DNA of 42,947 bases, taken from CAYGJN01 sp964350135 (GTDB lineage: Bacteria; Bdellovibrionota; Bacteriovoracia; Bacteriovoracales; Bacteriovoracaceae). Below the pieces are notes generated by a model. That model did no database searches. It was given only the letters and a program-made list of their open reading frames with translations, and was not told the origin of the DNA. The stretch lies in assembly GCA_964350135.1 (NCBI GenBank), contig CAYGJN010000006.1, forward strand, positions 1 through 42,947. The letters are read 5' to 3'. Below are positions 34,065 through 41,601 of this stretch, one piece after another. Numbering within the stretch: position 1 is the first letter of the stretch; the number at the start of each line of letters is the position of its first letter. The position numbers and the translations under genes were made by a program.

Positions 34065-35069
34065 ATGAGATTTATCGACGAAGTACAAATTGAAGTGAAA
34101 GCTGGAGATGGGGGCAATGGCTCCGTAAGTTTTCGACGTGAAAAGTTCATCCCAAAGGGTGGACCTGATGGCGGTAATGGAGGCACCGGAGGTGATGTCG
34201 TCATTAGGGCCAGCGAAAGAATTAACACTCTTGTAAATTTTCGTGGAAGAAGAAAGTACTATGCTGAAAATGGTCTTAGCGGAGCAGGGTCACAATGTGA
34301 CGGAAGATCTGGTGAGCCAATGGTTTTAGAAGTTCCAGTTGGAACAACCATAAAGGATATTGAAACTGACCAGATCATTGCAGACTTAACAGATAAAGAC
34401 CAAGAAGCATTACTTGCTCAAGGTGGTCGTGGCGGTCTGGGTAATTTGTATTTTAAATCATCAACCAATCAAACTCCAAGATTCGCTCAAGAGGGCGAGC
34501 CAGGAGTTGCTCTTGATATCAAATTAGAACTTAAACTTTTAGCAGATATTGCACTTATTGGTTTACCAAATGCTGGTAAGTCTACTTTGATCTCTTCAAT
34601 CTCTGCAGCAAAACCAAAAATTGCTGATTATCCATTTACAACTCTTATTCCTAATCTTGGTGTTGTAAAACTAGGTGATGAATCATTTGTGGTAGCTGAT
34701 ATACCAGGACTTATTGAAGAAGCTCATGAAGGAAAAGGTCTTGGACATAGATTTTTAAAACATATTGAACGAACAAAGGCTCTTGTTCATGTGATTGATA
34801 TTTCTTGGTGCCTAGATGAATTCGAAGCTTTTGAGCAATATATTATTATAAGAGATGAGCTAGCAGCTTATGACCCAGGTATGCTTACTAAAAAAGAGCT
34901 TGTGGTTCTTACAAAAACTGATGCCTTAACAGATGAACAAATAGAGAAACTACAAAGAGTTTTTGAAGAAAACCTAGATAAGAAAGTCCTTCCAATCTCG
35001 GCAGTTTCAGGAAAAAATATAAAAACACTTAAGAACTTAATGCTGAAAATGCTAAGTACTGAGCAATAG
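34065..35069 (+). CDS. obgE: ribosome-assembly GTPase Obg/CgtA
   Basis: The 334-residue protein has the glycine-rich Obg fold at residues 1-158 (VKAGDGGNGSVSFRREKFIP, GGPDGGNGGTGGDV). The G domain follows with GLPNAGKST (P-loop), FTTL (switch I), DIPGLIEEAHEGKGLG (G3) and LTKTD (G4). The C-terminus is short, lacking the acidic extension of E. coli ObgE. Obg helps mature the 50S subunit and links growth to GTP/ppGpp level. It is separated from rpmA by 91 bp with a hairpin, and followed after 8 bp by rsfS. Confidence 0.96.
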   Translation: MRFIDEVQIEVKAGDGGNGSVSFRREKFIPKGGPDGGNGGTGGDVVIRASERINTLVNFRGRRKYYAENGLSGAGSQCDGRSGEPMVLEVPVGTTIKDIETDQIIADLTDKDQEALLAQGGRGGLGNLYFKSSTNQTPRFAQEGEPGVALDIKLELKLLADIALIGLPNAGKSTLISSISAAKPKIADYPFTTLIPNLGVVKLGDESFVVADIPGLIEEAHEGKGLGHRFLKHIERTKALVHVIDISWCLDEFEAFEQYIIIRDELAAYDPGMLTKKELVVLTKTDALTDEQIEKLQRVFEENLDKKVLPISAVSGKNIKTLKNLMLKMLSTEQ

Positions 35070-35077
35070 GTAAATGA

Positions 35078-35539
35078 ATGAGTAAAGAATTTGCAAAAAA
35101 AGAAGTTCAAAAAATAATTGAGTCTAATAAAGAAGAGTATCCAAAAAATATTGCATTAGCATCCACTTGGATTCTTGCTGACTACAAAGGCCTAAATCTT
35201 AAAATTATTGATATGCAAAGTACTTCATCTCTTGCTGATTATTATGTGCTCGCAAGCTCTGAGAATACAACTGCAGCCAGAGCCATGGCCGAAGCAGTTC
35301 AATATCATATGAAGGGCATTTCTAAATTTAGCACTACTGTTGAAGGTATCGAAGATGCAGAGTGGATCCTTATTGATCTTGGAGATATTATCGTTCACAT
35401 CTTTCTTGAAAATGTTCGCGATATTTTCGATCTTGATAATCTCTGGAGAGACAATCCAACTATTGAAATTCCTCAAGAGTATTATTTTAATAATTCAAAT
35501 TTAGCCACTGAAAAAGATACGACTGATCAGTATTTCTAA
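35078..35539 (+). CDS. rsfS: ribosomal silencing factor RsfS
   Basis: The core (about residues 32-140) is a typical iojap/RsfS domain: LNLKIIDMQSTSSLADYYVL, then HMKGISKFSTTVEGIEDAEW, IDLGDIIVHIFLENVRDIFD and LDNLWRDN. RsfS binds L14 and blocks joining of ribosomal subunits in starvation. At 153 residues it is longer than the 105-residue E. coli protein, having a Lys/Glu-rich N-terminal extension of about 30 residues and a short C-terminal tail. It lies 8 bp after obgE, and its stop overlaps the rlmH ATG by one base (TAATG). Confidence 0.94.
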   Translation: MSKEFAKKEVQKIIESNKEEYPKNIALASTWILADYKGLNLKIIDMQSTSSLADYYVLASSENTTAARAMAEAVQYHMKGISKFSTTVEGIEDAEWILIDLGDIIVHIFLENVRDIFDLDNLWRDNPTIEIPQEYYFNNSNLATEKDTTDQYF

Positions 35540-35988
35540 TGAAAACCGTCCAGATTATTAGTATCGGAAAACTTCGAGATACAAATATTCAAAGCCTAGA
35601 ATCAGAATATAGAAAACGCCTCAAAGATTTCAAGCTTGTGATCACTGAGCTTAAGGCCCATGGTGACTCCACACAAAAAGAAGCAGATGAAGTATTAAAT
35701 AAATTAAACTCAATGAATAATTTTGAACTAATACTTTTAAGTGAGTGGGGTCAAGAATTTAAAAGTACCGATTTTTCGAAATGGTTTTATGATCTTCTAG
35801 AGGGGCCCAAAGAAATTGTTTTTGTCATTGGGGGAGCTCTTGGATTTGGAGAAAAATTACTTAAAACTAATCATCAAAAGATCTCTCTTTCAAAACTCAC
35901 TATGCCTCATCAATTTATAAGAGCTGTTTTATCTGAGCAATTATACAGGGCCCAAACCATAAAGTCTGGGCACCCTTATCATCACTGA
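35539..35988 (+). CDS. rlmH: 23S rRNA (pseudouridine-1915-N3)-methyltransferase RlmH
   Basis: The 149-residue SPOUT methyltransferase has the standard RlmH length and motifs: QIISIGKLRD at the start, VIGGALGFG (SAM knot) and MPHQFIRAVLSEQLYRAQTI with the C-terminal SGHPYHH that forms the active site across the dimer. It methylates pseudouridine 1915 in helix 69 of assembled 70S ribosomes. Its place after rsfS is conserved in many bacteria. The start shares a base with the rsfS stop. It ends directly beside the convergent small lipoprotein stop, with no base between them. Confidence 0.97.
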   Translation: MKTVQIISIGKLRDTNIQSLESEYRKRLKDFKLVITELKAHGDSTQKEADEVLNKLNSMNNFELILLSEWGQEFKSTDFSKWFYDLLEGPKEIVFVIGGALGFGEKLLKTNHQKISLSKLTMPHQFIRAVLSEQLYRAQTIKSGHPYHH

Positions 35989-36135
35989 CTACCATTTATT
36001 TTGAATATATCCATCAGGAACAAGGTTGCTAGAGCGGGTCTTGTTTTTACTCTTATTAAACTCTCTCACGCCTAAACCTGCCGTAGCGCAACCAATAGTA
36101 AGAAATAGAATCAACAAAAGGGGTAATTTCAACAT
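35989..36135 (-). CDS. very small lipoprotein, unknown function
   Basis: The ATG at 36135 is preferred over an upstream ATG at 36189 because it has an AGGAGC Shine-Dalgarno and opens directly into a lipoprotein signal (MLKLPLLLILFLTIGC; lipidated Cys16). The 48-residue precursor leaves a mature peptide of only about 33 residues, polar and basic (REFNKSKNKTRSSN) with VPDGYIQNKW at the end. No family is known to me. It is divergent from tatA (93-bp gap) and abuts rlmH tail to tail. Confidence 0.6.
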   Translation of the reverse strand: MLKLPLLLILFLTIGCATAGLGVREFNKSKNKTRSSNLVPDGYIQNKW

Positions 36136-36228
36136 AAATGCTCCTATAATTGGGCAAGAGGCTATTATAACAAGCGATAAATATGACAAACAGAGTTAAA
36201 TTCGGTAAAAAATATGTAGGAGAATATT

Positions 36229-36390
36229 ATGTTTGGTCTTGGAATCGGCGAACTCGTCATTATTTTAGTTCTCGTTCTTTTAGTCTTTGGTGGCAAGCGT
36301 CTTCCAGAGCTTGGTTCAGGGTTGGCCAAAAGTATTAAAAGTTTTAAAACTGGTCTTAACGACAAAGACAAAGAGAATAAAGATTCGTGA
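36229..36390 (+). CDS. tatA: twin-arginine translocase subunit TatA/TatE
   Basis: A short 53-residue protein starts with MFGLGIGELVIILVLVLLVF, the single N-terminal membrane helix with the polar Glu8. The FGGKRLPELGSGLAKSIKSF hinge and amphipathic helix follow, then a charged tail (NDKDKENKDS). All family hallmarks (FG hinge, LPELG) are present, and the protein is somewhat shorter than the usual 60-90 residues. TatA forms the pore that lets folded proteins cross the inner membrane with TatC; tatB and tatC are not in the window. A GTAGGAG site precedes the ATG. The stop overlaps the gpmI GTG start by 3 bases, so it is translationally coupled to glycolysis genes. Confidence 0.93.
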   Translation: MFGLGIGELVIILVLVLLVFGGKRLPELGSGLAKSIKSFKTGLNDKDKENKDS

Positions 36391-37907
36391 AATCCATAAA
36401 GAAGATTTCACAAAAAACTCTTCTTGTTATTCTTGATGGATTTGGTATCAATCAACACTCATCAAAAAATGCTATCGCTTGTGCAAAGAAACCTAATCTA
36501 GATAATCTTTTCTCTCATTATCCCTATACTACTATTGAAGCAGGTGGCGAATTTGTGGGCCTTCCAAGTGGAGTTATGGGAAATAGTGAAGTTGGACATA
36601 TGAATATTGGTGCGGGCAGACCTGTTCGCCAAGATTTGATTCGTATTAATGAAGCTATCGAAAATAAAAACCTTGAAACTCTTCCTCAATTTCAAAAACT
36701 TGTTGAATACGCAAAATCTCATAATAATAAAATTCACCTTATGGGGCTTTTAAGTGATGGTGGTGTTCACTCACATATTGATCATATTAATTATATTGCA
36801 AAGGCTTTAAAAAACTTAAATATTGAAGTTTTTCTTCATGCTTATATGGATGGAAGAGATACTCAGAAAACTAACGGTATTAAATACGTTGAAGCTTTAA
36901 AAGATCTTACTCTTGCAAGCATGCAAGGAAGATCTATCGGAATGGATCGTGATCGCAGATGGGAAAAAATTGAGCTTGCTTATAAAACCATTGTTGGTCT
37001 AGGTAAGATAATATATCTGTCTCCACAAAAATACTTAGAAAGTGAATATAAAAAAGAGATATATGATGAGTTTATTACTCCCGCTCTTTTTAATAAAGAT
37101 TTTGCTCTCCAAGATAATGAAGCGATGTTTTTTATCAATTTTAGACCCGACAGGGCCAGGCAAATTTCTTATGCTTTTTGTGATCCCAAGTTTAACCATT
37201 TTGAGATTACGACAAGACCAGGGTTTTATCTTTGTATGACTCCCTATATAGACGAAGATGTAGAGCTTCCAATCCTATTTGATAAAGAGCCTTTATCTGG
37301 AACTCTTTCTGAGTATTTATCTAAGCTTGGACATAAACAATTTAAAATTGCTGAAACTGAAAAATATGCCCATGTGACTTATTTTTTTAATGGTGGAGCA
37401 AAAGCTCCCTTTGAAGGTGAAACGCATAAAATGATTCCCTCTCCAAAAGATGTCGCAACTTATGATGAAAAGCCTGAAATGAGCTCATCTCTTATAACAA
37501 AAGAATTACTTCAAGCATTGGATGAAGATTATAAATTTCTATGCGTAAATTATGCCAATTGCGATATGGTTGGGCATACAGGAAATTTTGAAGCAACGAT
37601 TAAGGCCGTTGAAGCAGTCGATGCCTGCGTCGGTGAACTTATAAAAAAATGTGATGAAAAAGCAATTACCCTAATTCTTACAGCAGATCATGGAAATGCA
37701 GATGAGATGGCCTATGAAGATAGCTCTCCTCAAACATCTCATTCAAAAGCACCAGTACCATTTGCTGTTTATCATCCAACTCTAAAAGACGTAGAGTTTG
37801 AATTAAGTGGAAAAGCTCAGGCCCTTAAAGATATAGCTCCTACAGTTCTCTATACTCTAGGAATTGAATATCCAAAAAGCTTTATTGGAAAATCAGTATT
37901 TAGGTGA
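36387..37907 (+). CDS. gpmI: 2,3-bisphosphoglycerate-independent phosphoglycerate mutase
   Basis: The 506-residue protein has the usual iPGM length and two domains. The phosphatase-like domain carries Asp17 (LVILDGFG) and the catalytic Ser67 (VMGNSEVGHMNIGAGR). The insertion domain follows (HLMGLLSDGGVHSHIDHINY, HAYMDGRDTQKT, SIGMDRDRRWEK), then the C-terminal metal site (NYANCDMVGHTGNF, LTADHGNADEM, TSHSKAPVPFAV). It interconverts 3- and 2-phosphoglycerate using two Mn2+ or Co2+ ions. GTG is the start, sharing three bases with the tatA stop, and pfkA follows after 3 bp, making a tatA-gpmI-pfkA unit. Confidence 0.97.
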   Translation: MKSIKKISQKTLLVILDGFGINQHSSKNAIACAKKPNLDNLFSHYPYTTIEAGGEFVGLPSGVMGNSEVGHMNIGAGRPVRQDLIRINEAIENKNLETLPQFQKLVEYAKSHNNKIHLMGLLSDGGVHSHIDHINYIAKALKNLNIEVFLHAYMDGRDTQKTNGIKYVEALKDLTLASMQGRSIGMDRDRRWEKIELAYKTIVGLGKIIYLSPQKYLESEYKKEIYDEFITPALFNKDFALQDNEAMFFINFRPDRARQISYAFCDPKFNHFEITTRPGFYLCMTPYIDEDVELPILFDKEPLSGTLSEYLSKLGHKQFKIAETEKYAHVTYFFNGGAKAPFEGETHKMIPSPKDVATYDEKPEMSSSLITKELLQALDEDYKFLCVNYANCDMVGHTGNFEATIKAVEAVDACVGELIKKCDEKAITLILTADHGNADEMAYEDSSPQTSHSKAPVPFAVYHPTLKDVEFELSGKAQALKDIAPTVLYTLGIEYPKSFIGKSVFR

Positions 37908-37910
37908 AGT

Positions 37911-38879
37911 ATGAAAAAAATTGCACTTTTAACAAGCGGTGGGGATTGTCCAGGTATGAATCCTGCTATTAGGGCCGTTGTTCGTACGGCCATCGGCCAT
38001 AACTTGGAAGTAGCTGCTATTAAAAATGGTTATCAAGGCCTCCTTGAGGAGAAGTTTCAGGAGATGAATGTTTCTAGCGTAGGAAATATTATCCAAAGAG
38101 GTGGTACCATTTTAGGATCATCACGATGCCTTGATTTTCATAAAAAAGAAGTTAGAAAAAAAGCTGCAGAGAATCTTAGAAAGCATAATATTGATGGTCT
38201 TATTGTTTTAGGCGGTGATGGATCTTTTAATGGAGCTGCTAAACTCTCCAGCGAAAATAATATTGCGATCTGTGGGGTACCTTGCACTATTGATAATGAT
38301 ATTAGCGGTACTCAATACTCTCTTGGGTTTGATACTGCTGTACAAAACGCTGTTGAAGCTGTTGATAAAATTCGTGATACGGCAGCATCTCATAATAGAA
38401 CATTTATTGTTGAAGTCATGGGTCGAAATTCTGCAGCCATTGCAACACATGTCGGTGTTTGTACAGGAGCTGAAGATATAATTTTTCCTGATGAAGAAAT
38501 TGATTTCAAAAGTATCTCTGATCATATTCACAAGGGAATCCAAAGAGGAAAAAATTCTTCTATTTTAATTGTAGCCGAGGGACAAACTGCAGGTCGATGT
38601 TATGAGATATCTCAACAATTAAAAGATAATTTTAATATTCCTTCTCATATTTGTATTCTTGGTCATATTCAAAGAGGTGGAACTCCAAGCTCTCTTGATC
38701 GTTTTATTGCATCTGCCATGGGCTTTAGTGCAGTAAAAGCTCTCCTTGAAGGAAAGCATCGTCATGTAACGGCCTTCGTTGAAGGCTATACCAGTATTAA
38801 ACCAATTGAAGAATGCTTAAATAAAAAAACTCATTATGAACAAAGATATAGAGAGTTAGCACAGATACTTTCTATTTAA
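37911..38879 (+). CDS. pfkA: 6-phosphofructokinase
   Basis: The 322-residue protein matches bacterial PfkA in length. Visible motifs are LTSGGDCPGMN (phosphate loop), GGDGSFNGA (residues 101-109, with Gly104 as in ATP-using enzymes), TIDNDISGT with the catalytic Asp128, and FIVEVMGRN and HIQRGGTPSSLDR, all around the substrate and effector sites. The residue before TIDND is Cys125. E. coli PfkA has Gly here and PPi-dependent enzymes usually have Lys. With Gly104 retained, ATP use is the likelier call. It follows gpmI by 3 bp. It commits fructose-6-phosphate to glycolysis. Confidence 0.94.
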   Translation: MKKIALLTSGGDCPGMNPAIRAVVRTAIGHNLEVAAIKNGYQGLLEEKFQEMNVSSVGNIIQRGGTILGSSRCLDFHKKEVRKKAAENLRKHNIDGLIVLGGDGSFNGAAKLSSENNIAICGVPCTIDNDISGTQYSLGFDTAVQNAVEAVDKIRDTAASHNRTFIVEVMGRNSAAIATHVGVCTGAEDIIFPDEEIDFKSISDHIHKGIQRGKNSSILIVAEGQTAGRCYEISQQLKDNFNIPSHICILGHIQRGGTPSSLDRFIASAMGFSAVKALLEGKHRHVTAFVEGYTSIKPIEECLNKKTHYEQRYRELAQILSI

Positions 38880-38902
38880 ATTAAATTTGGTGCTAGGTTT
38901 GT

Positions 38903-41299
38903 GTGAAAGTAGTTAAGACTATATTCATTATTTTATTATTAACTATTATTAGTTCTTGTAACTATTCAGTTTCTTTAACTGAGGAGGAAGAGCAAGAGAG
39001 CTCGTCTGGTAGTAGTGGCACAAGCTGTAGCTCAACAAGCGTTACAGTTGCTCCTCATTATGTAGCCGATGTAAATTGGATGGACTATGTCCAAAACAAT
39101 GGTGCTGTTGGGACTTATGATTCAGATGGAACTAATTGCTCTAACGCTGATCAAACGAGAGCAGGTTGTATTCATGCTGGAGAAATTAGATCCGCAGCCC
39201 TTACAGGCAGAACAACTTGTACTGATATAGTCACTACTGATACCAACTCTTGGTTTAATTGGTCATGCGCTGTTATTGGTGGAGTCGCCACTGTATATTC
39301 AACAGGTTTTCAAACAGGCAAGGGATTAAAAGATTTGATAGATACGACAACTCCTGGATGGAATACAAATTCTATCAGTGTAAGCATTAATGGCTGTGTC
39401 ACATACACAAGTGCTGATGCTGATTGGGGATGGACTAATACTGTCTCACAGCTTGTACCTGATGCTGCTAATAAGAATACAGATGCTAACGGACTTGATA
39501 CTGCCAATATTTATTTTATAACTGCTGATGCCAACTCTAGAGGATTTACTCTTGATGCTGATAAAATTGCACTTGTTGGAATTGGTGTCGCTGGCGCAAG
39601 AATAACCCTAACTAAAAGTGGTGCTGCATCAGGAAACTTTCTTGAACTTGGTCCCGCTACAGACTTTCATTGGGTGGAAAATCTTAGTTGGGCCTGCAAT
39701 AATATTGAAACTGATGGAATCCACTTTGATGATACAAACCATTCCGTTTTAAGAGACTCTATTATTAGCAATTGTAACCAAGATGGGATTGCTGATGATG
39801 GAAGTACTACTGATAATTACTCTAACTATGTCTACAATGTCACCATTAACACAATGGGAACTCAAGGTTTTGACATAGCAACGGGAATTGAGAGTTCAGG
39901 TTGGCTTGTAGATACTTTAAGTATTTCAGGTACGGCTTCTACTGGCTTATATCTCCGATCAGATATTTCTAATAGTATTTTTAAAACAGTGACAATAGAT
40001 AATGTGGGATCAACTGCCTTTAGTACAAGCAGTGGCGGTGGAGGTCTCCAAAGCAATACCTTTACTGATTTCACTATTACAAGAGCAGCTGGAAGTGGGG
40101 TCGCACTCGCCTCGTCAGATAATAATAAACTTTTTCGCTTTTTCATTTCAGATGTGACCTCAAGAGGGATTACCTTAAACCCTGGTTGTACTGGAAATAT
40201 TTTACACGATTTCAGAATTCATAATGTCACAATAGCTGGACTGAGGCTTGAAAATGCTACGGGAAATACCGGAAATAAATTTTCAAGTTTTTTGATTTCT
40301 GGCTCGGATGCAGAAGGAGTTATTATGCAAAATAATAACCCCAATAATACATTCCATAATTTTCTAGTAATGAATAATGCCACAACAGGTTTTAGAATTG
40401 TTAACTCTGCTCCTCAATCTATAAGCCATATAACAAGCGTAAATAATGCAACTGAAGGTATTTTTGCCAGTATTGCAAATATTGATATCAATAGTATTGC
40501 TACTATTAGTAATGGAACGAATGGTATTTCTTCTGGCAATAATACTTTACACGCAAACCTTATAGTTGGAGGAAACGCAACTCAATGTAATGGAAACGCT
40601 TTAGTTGGTGCAAATTGTACTGCGGGTGCAGTTGATGATGATAGTGATTATACGGGAGCCGGTGTTGCAGGAAGTACAGCAGTGTTGCAAATTGGAGAAC
40701 TGGTAACAAATTCTTTTAATGCACAAGCTGCAACTGATTCAAACCCACATGGCATCAGCGTCGACATAGCTGGCACAATTACGGATTGGTCGACTTTTAC
40801 TAATGCTTTTAGATTTTGGAACCTTGCTCAAGATGGAGCTGGCGGTGGTTATCCATTAGCTGATCAAAGAGCAAAGTGTACTGCTGCAAATACAGGGTCC
40901 CCTGGACTTGATTGTGAAATTTTTGATATCTCTCTCGCTACAGCGGACAGTGTTTTAAAAAATGCCAGTGGAAAATACCTGGCCGCAAATGATCCTTTTA
41001 CAGCTGGAAGTGCTTGCCCTCAAGCAACAGATGCATCCAATAGTGAAAACGTCGTTTCTAATAATTTTGGTGCTGATGCTGGAACAAATTATTTAGTCAA
41101 TGCTGTTGAAATTGTTGAAGATACAGGGGTTAATGCAGGAGATGATGATGGACTTTGTGAAACAAACGAAGCTTGTCTCTATCTTCCTAATATGGGCTAT
41201 TACCAGGGCACAGGAACTTACCTAACAGCGGGAACCTGCACGTTCACTGGTGGTAATGGTGTGACCGGTGTACAGCTTTATGCCTATCCTACGAATTGA
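38903..41299 (+). CDS. large lipoprotein with right-handed beta-helix repeats
   Basis: A GTG start gives a lipoprotein signal (MKVVKTIFIILLLTIISSC; lipidated Cys19). The Ser/Gly-rich linker (SSGSSGTSCSSTSV) leads to a cysteine-containing N-terminal domain. From about residue 225 to 575 there is a series of about 22-residue rungs rich in Asn, Ser, Thr, Gly and Ile (DGIHFDDTNHSVLRDSIISN, CNQDGIADDGSTTDNYSNYV, NNKLFRFFISDVTSRGITLN), typical of a parallel beta-helix like NosD or pectate lyases. A C-terminal domain has several cysteines and acidic loops (EDTGVNAGDDDGLCETNEAC). It is probably exposed on the cell surface or in the periplasm, with an adhesin or glycan-binding or cleaving role. No catalytic residues can be named. 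Confidence 0.78.
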   Translation: MKVVKTIFIILLLTIISSCNYSVSLTEEEEQESSSGSSGTSCSSTSVTVAPHYVADVNWMDYVQNNGAVGTYDSDGTNCSNADQTRAGCIHAGEIRSAALTGRTTCTDIVTTDTNSWFNWSCAVIGGVATVYSTGFQTGKGLKDLIDTTTPGWNTNSISVSINGCVTYTSADADWGWTNTVSQLVPDAANKNTDANGLDTANIYFITADANSRGFTLDADKIALVGIGVAGARITLTKSGAASGNFLELGPATDFHWVENLSWACNNIETDGIHFDDTNHSVLRDSIISNCNQDGIADDGSTTDNYSNYVYNVTINTMGTQGFDIATGIESSGWLVDTLSISGTASTGLYLRSDISNSIFKTVTIDNVGSTAFSTSSGGGGLQSNTFTDFTITRAAGSGVALASSDNNKLFRFFISDVTSRGITLNPGCTGNILHDFRIHNVTIAGLRLENATGNTGNKFSSFLISGSDAEGVIMQNNNPNNTFHNFLVMNNATTGFRIVNSAPQSISHITSVNNATEGIFASIANIDINSIATISNGTNGISSGNNTLHANLIVGGNATQCNGNALVGANCTAGAVDDDSDYTGAGVAGSTAVLQIGELVTNSFNAQAATDSNPHGISVDIAGTITDWSTFTNAFRFWNLAQDGAGGGYPLADQRAKCTAANTGSPGLDCEIFDISLATADSVLKNASGKYLAANDPFTAGSACPQATDASNSENVVSNNFGADAGTNYLVNAVEIVEDTGVNAGDDDGLCETNEACLYLPNMGYYQGTGTYLTAGTCTFTGGNGVTGVQLYAYPTN

Positions 41300-41601
41300 A
41301 AAATGCTTATCAAGCATTTTGAACGTGTTTCCGCTCATGCATTGCAGGCGCTAACGCTTCTGCAATTCACAACGGTTCTGCGCCCGTCAAAATGCTTATC
41401 AAGCATTTTGAACGTGTTTCCGCTCATGCATTGCAGGCGCTAANNNNNNNNNNNNNNNNNNNNNNNNNNNNNNNNNNNNNNNNNNNNNNNNNNNNNNNNN
41501 NNNNNNNNNNNNNNNNNNNNNNNNNNNNNNNNNNNNNNNNNNNCAATTCACAACGGTTCTGCGCCCGTCAAAATGCTTATCAAGCATTTTGAACGTGTCG
41601 C
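41300..41601. repeat. 89-bp tandem repeat array with embedded hairpins, interrupted by an assembly gap
   Basis: Unit starts are seen at 41300 and 41389 (identical over the 55 bases that can be compared, 89-bp period) and at 41570 after the gap. Each unit holds AAAATGCTT-ATC-AAGCATTTT (9-bp stem) and ATTGCAG-GCG-CTAA-CGC-TT-CTGCAAT (7-bp stem plus a 3-bp inner stem). The sequence before the gap stops at unit base 55 and the sequence after it resumes at unit base 64. The 100-N gap therefore stands for 8 bases plus any number of whole units, and copy number is unknown. Eighty-nine is not a multiple of three, which argues against coding. The array begins with the base after one stop codon and ends with the base before the convergent one. 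Confidence 0.9.
41444..41543. other. assembly gap of 100 Ns (placeholder length)
   Basis: Exactly 100 consecutive Ns sit inside the tandem repeat. The round number and the repeat on both sides point to a scaffolding placeholder where short reads collapsed, not to a measured length. No gene can be read across it. Confidence 0.97.

Noticed and set aside
36136..36189. Longer start for the tiny lipoprotein
   Set aside because: The inner ATG at 36135 has a good Shine-Dalgarno and gives a canonical lipobox; the extension would bury the signal.
41392..41592. Open frames across the N gap on both strands
   Set aside because: They depend on 100 undetermined bases and on an 89-bp repeat that is not a multiple of three.
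41300..41601. CRISPR array
   Set aside because: The repeat units are directly joined with no variable spacers, and no cas genes are in the window.
41300..41601. Integron attC sites
   Set aside because: The palindromic units look similar at first, but no matched RYYYAAC and GTTRRRY core pair could be placed, and no integrase or cassette-like genes are near.
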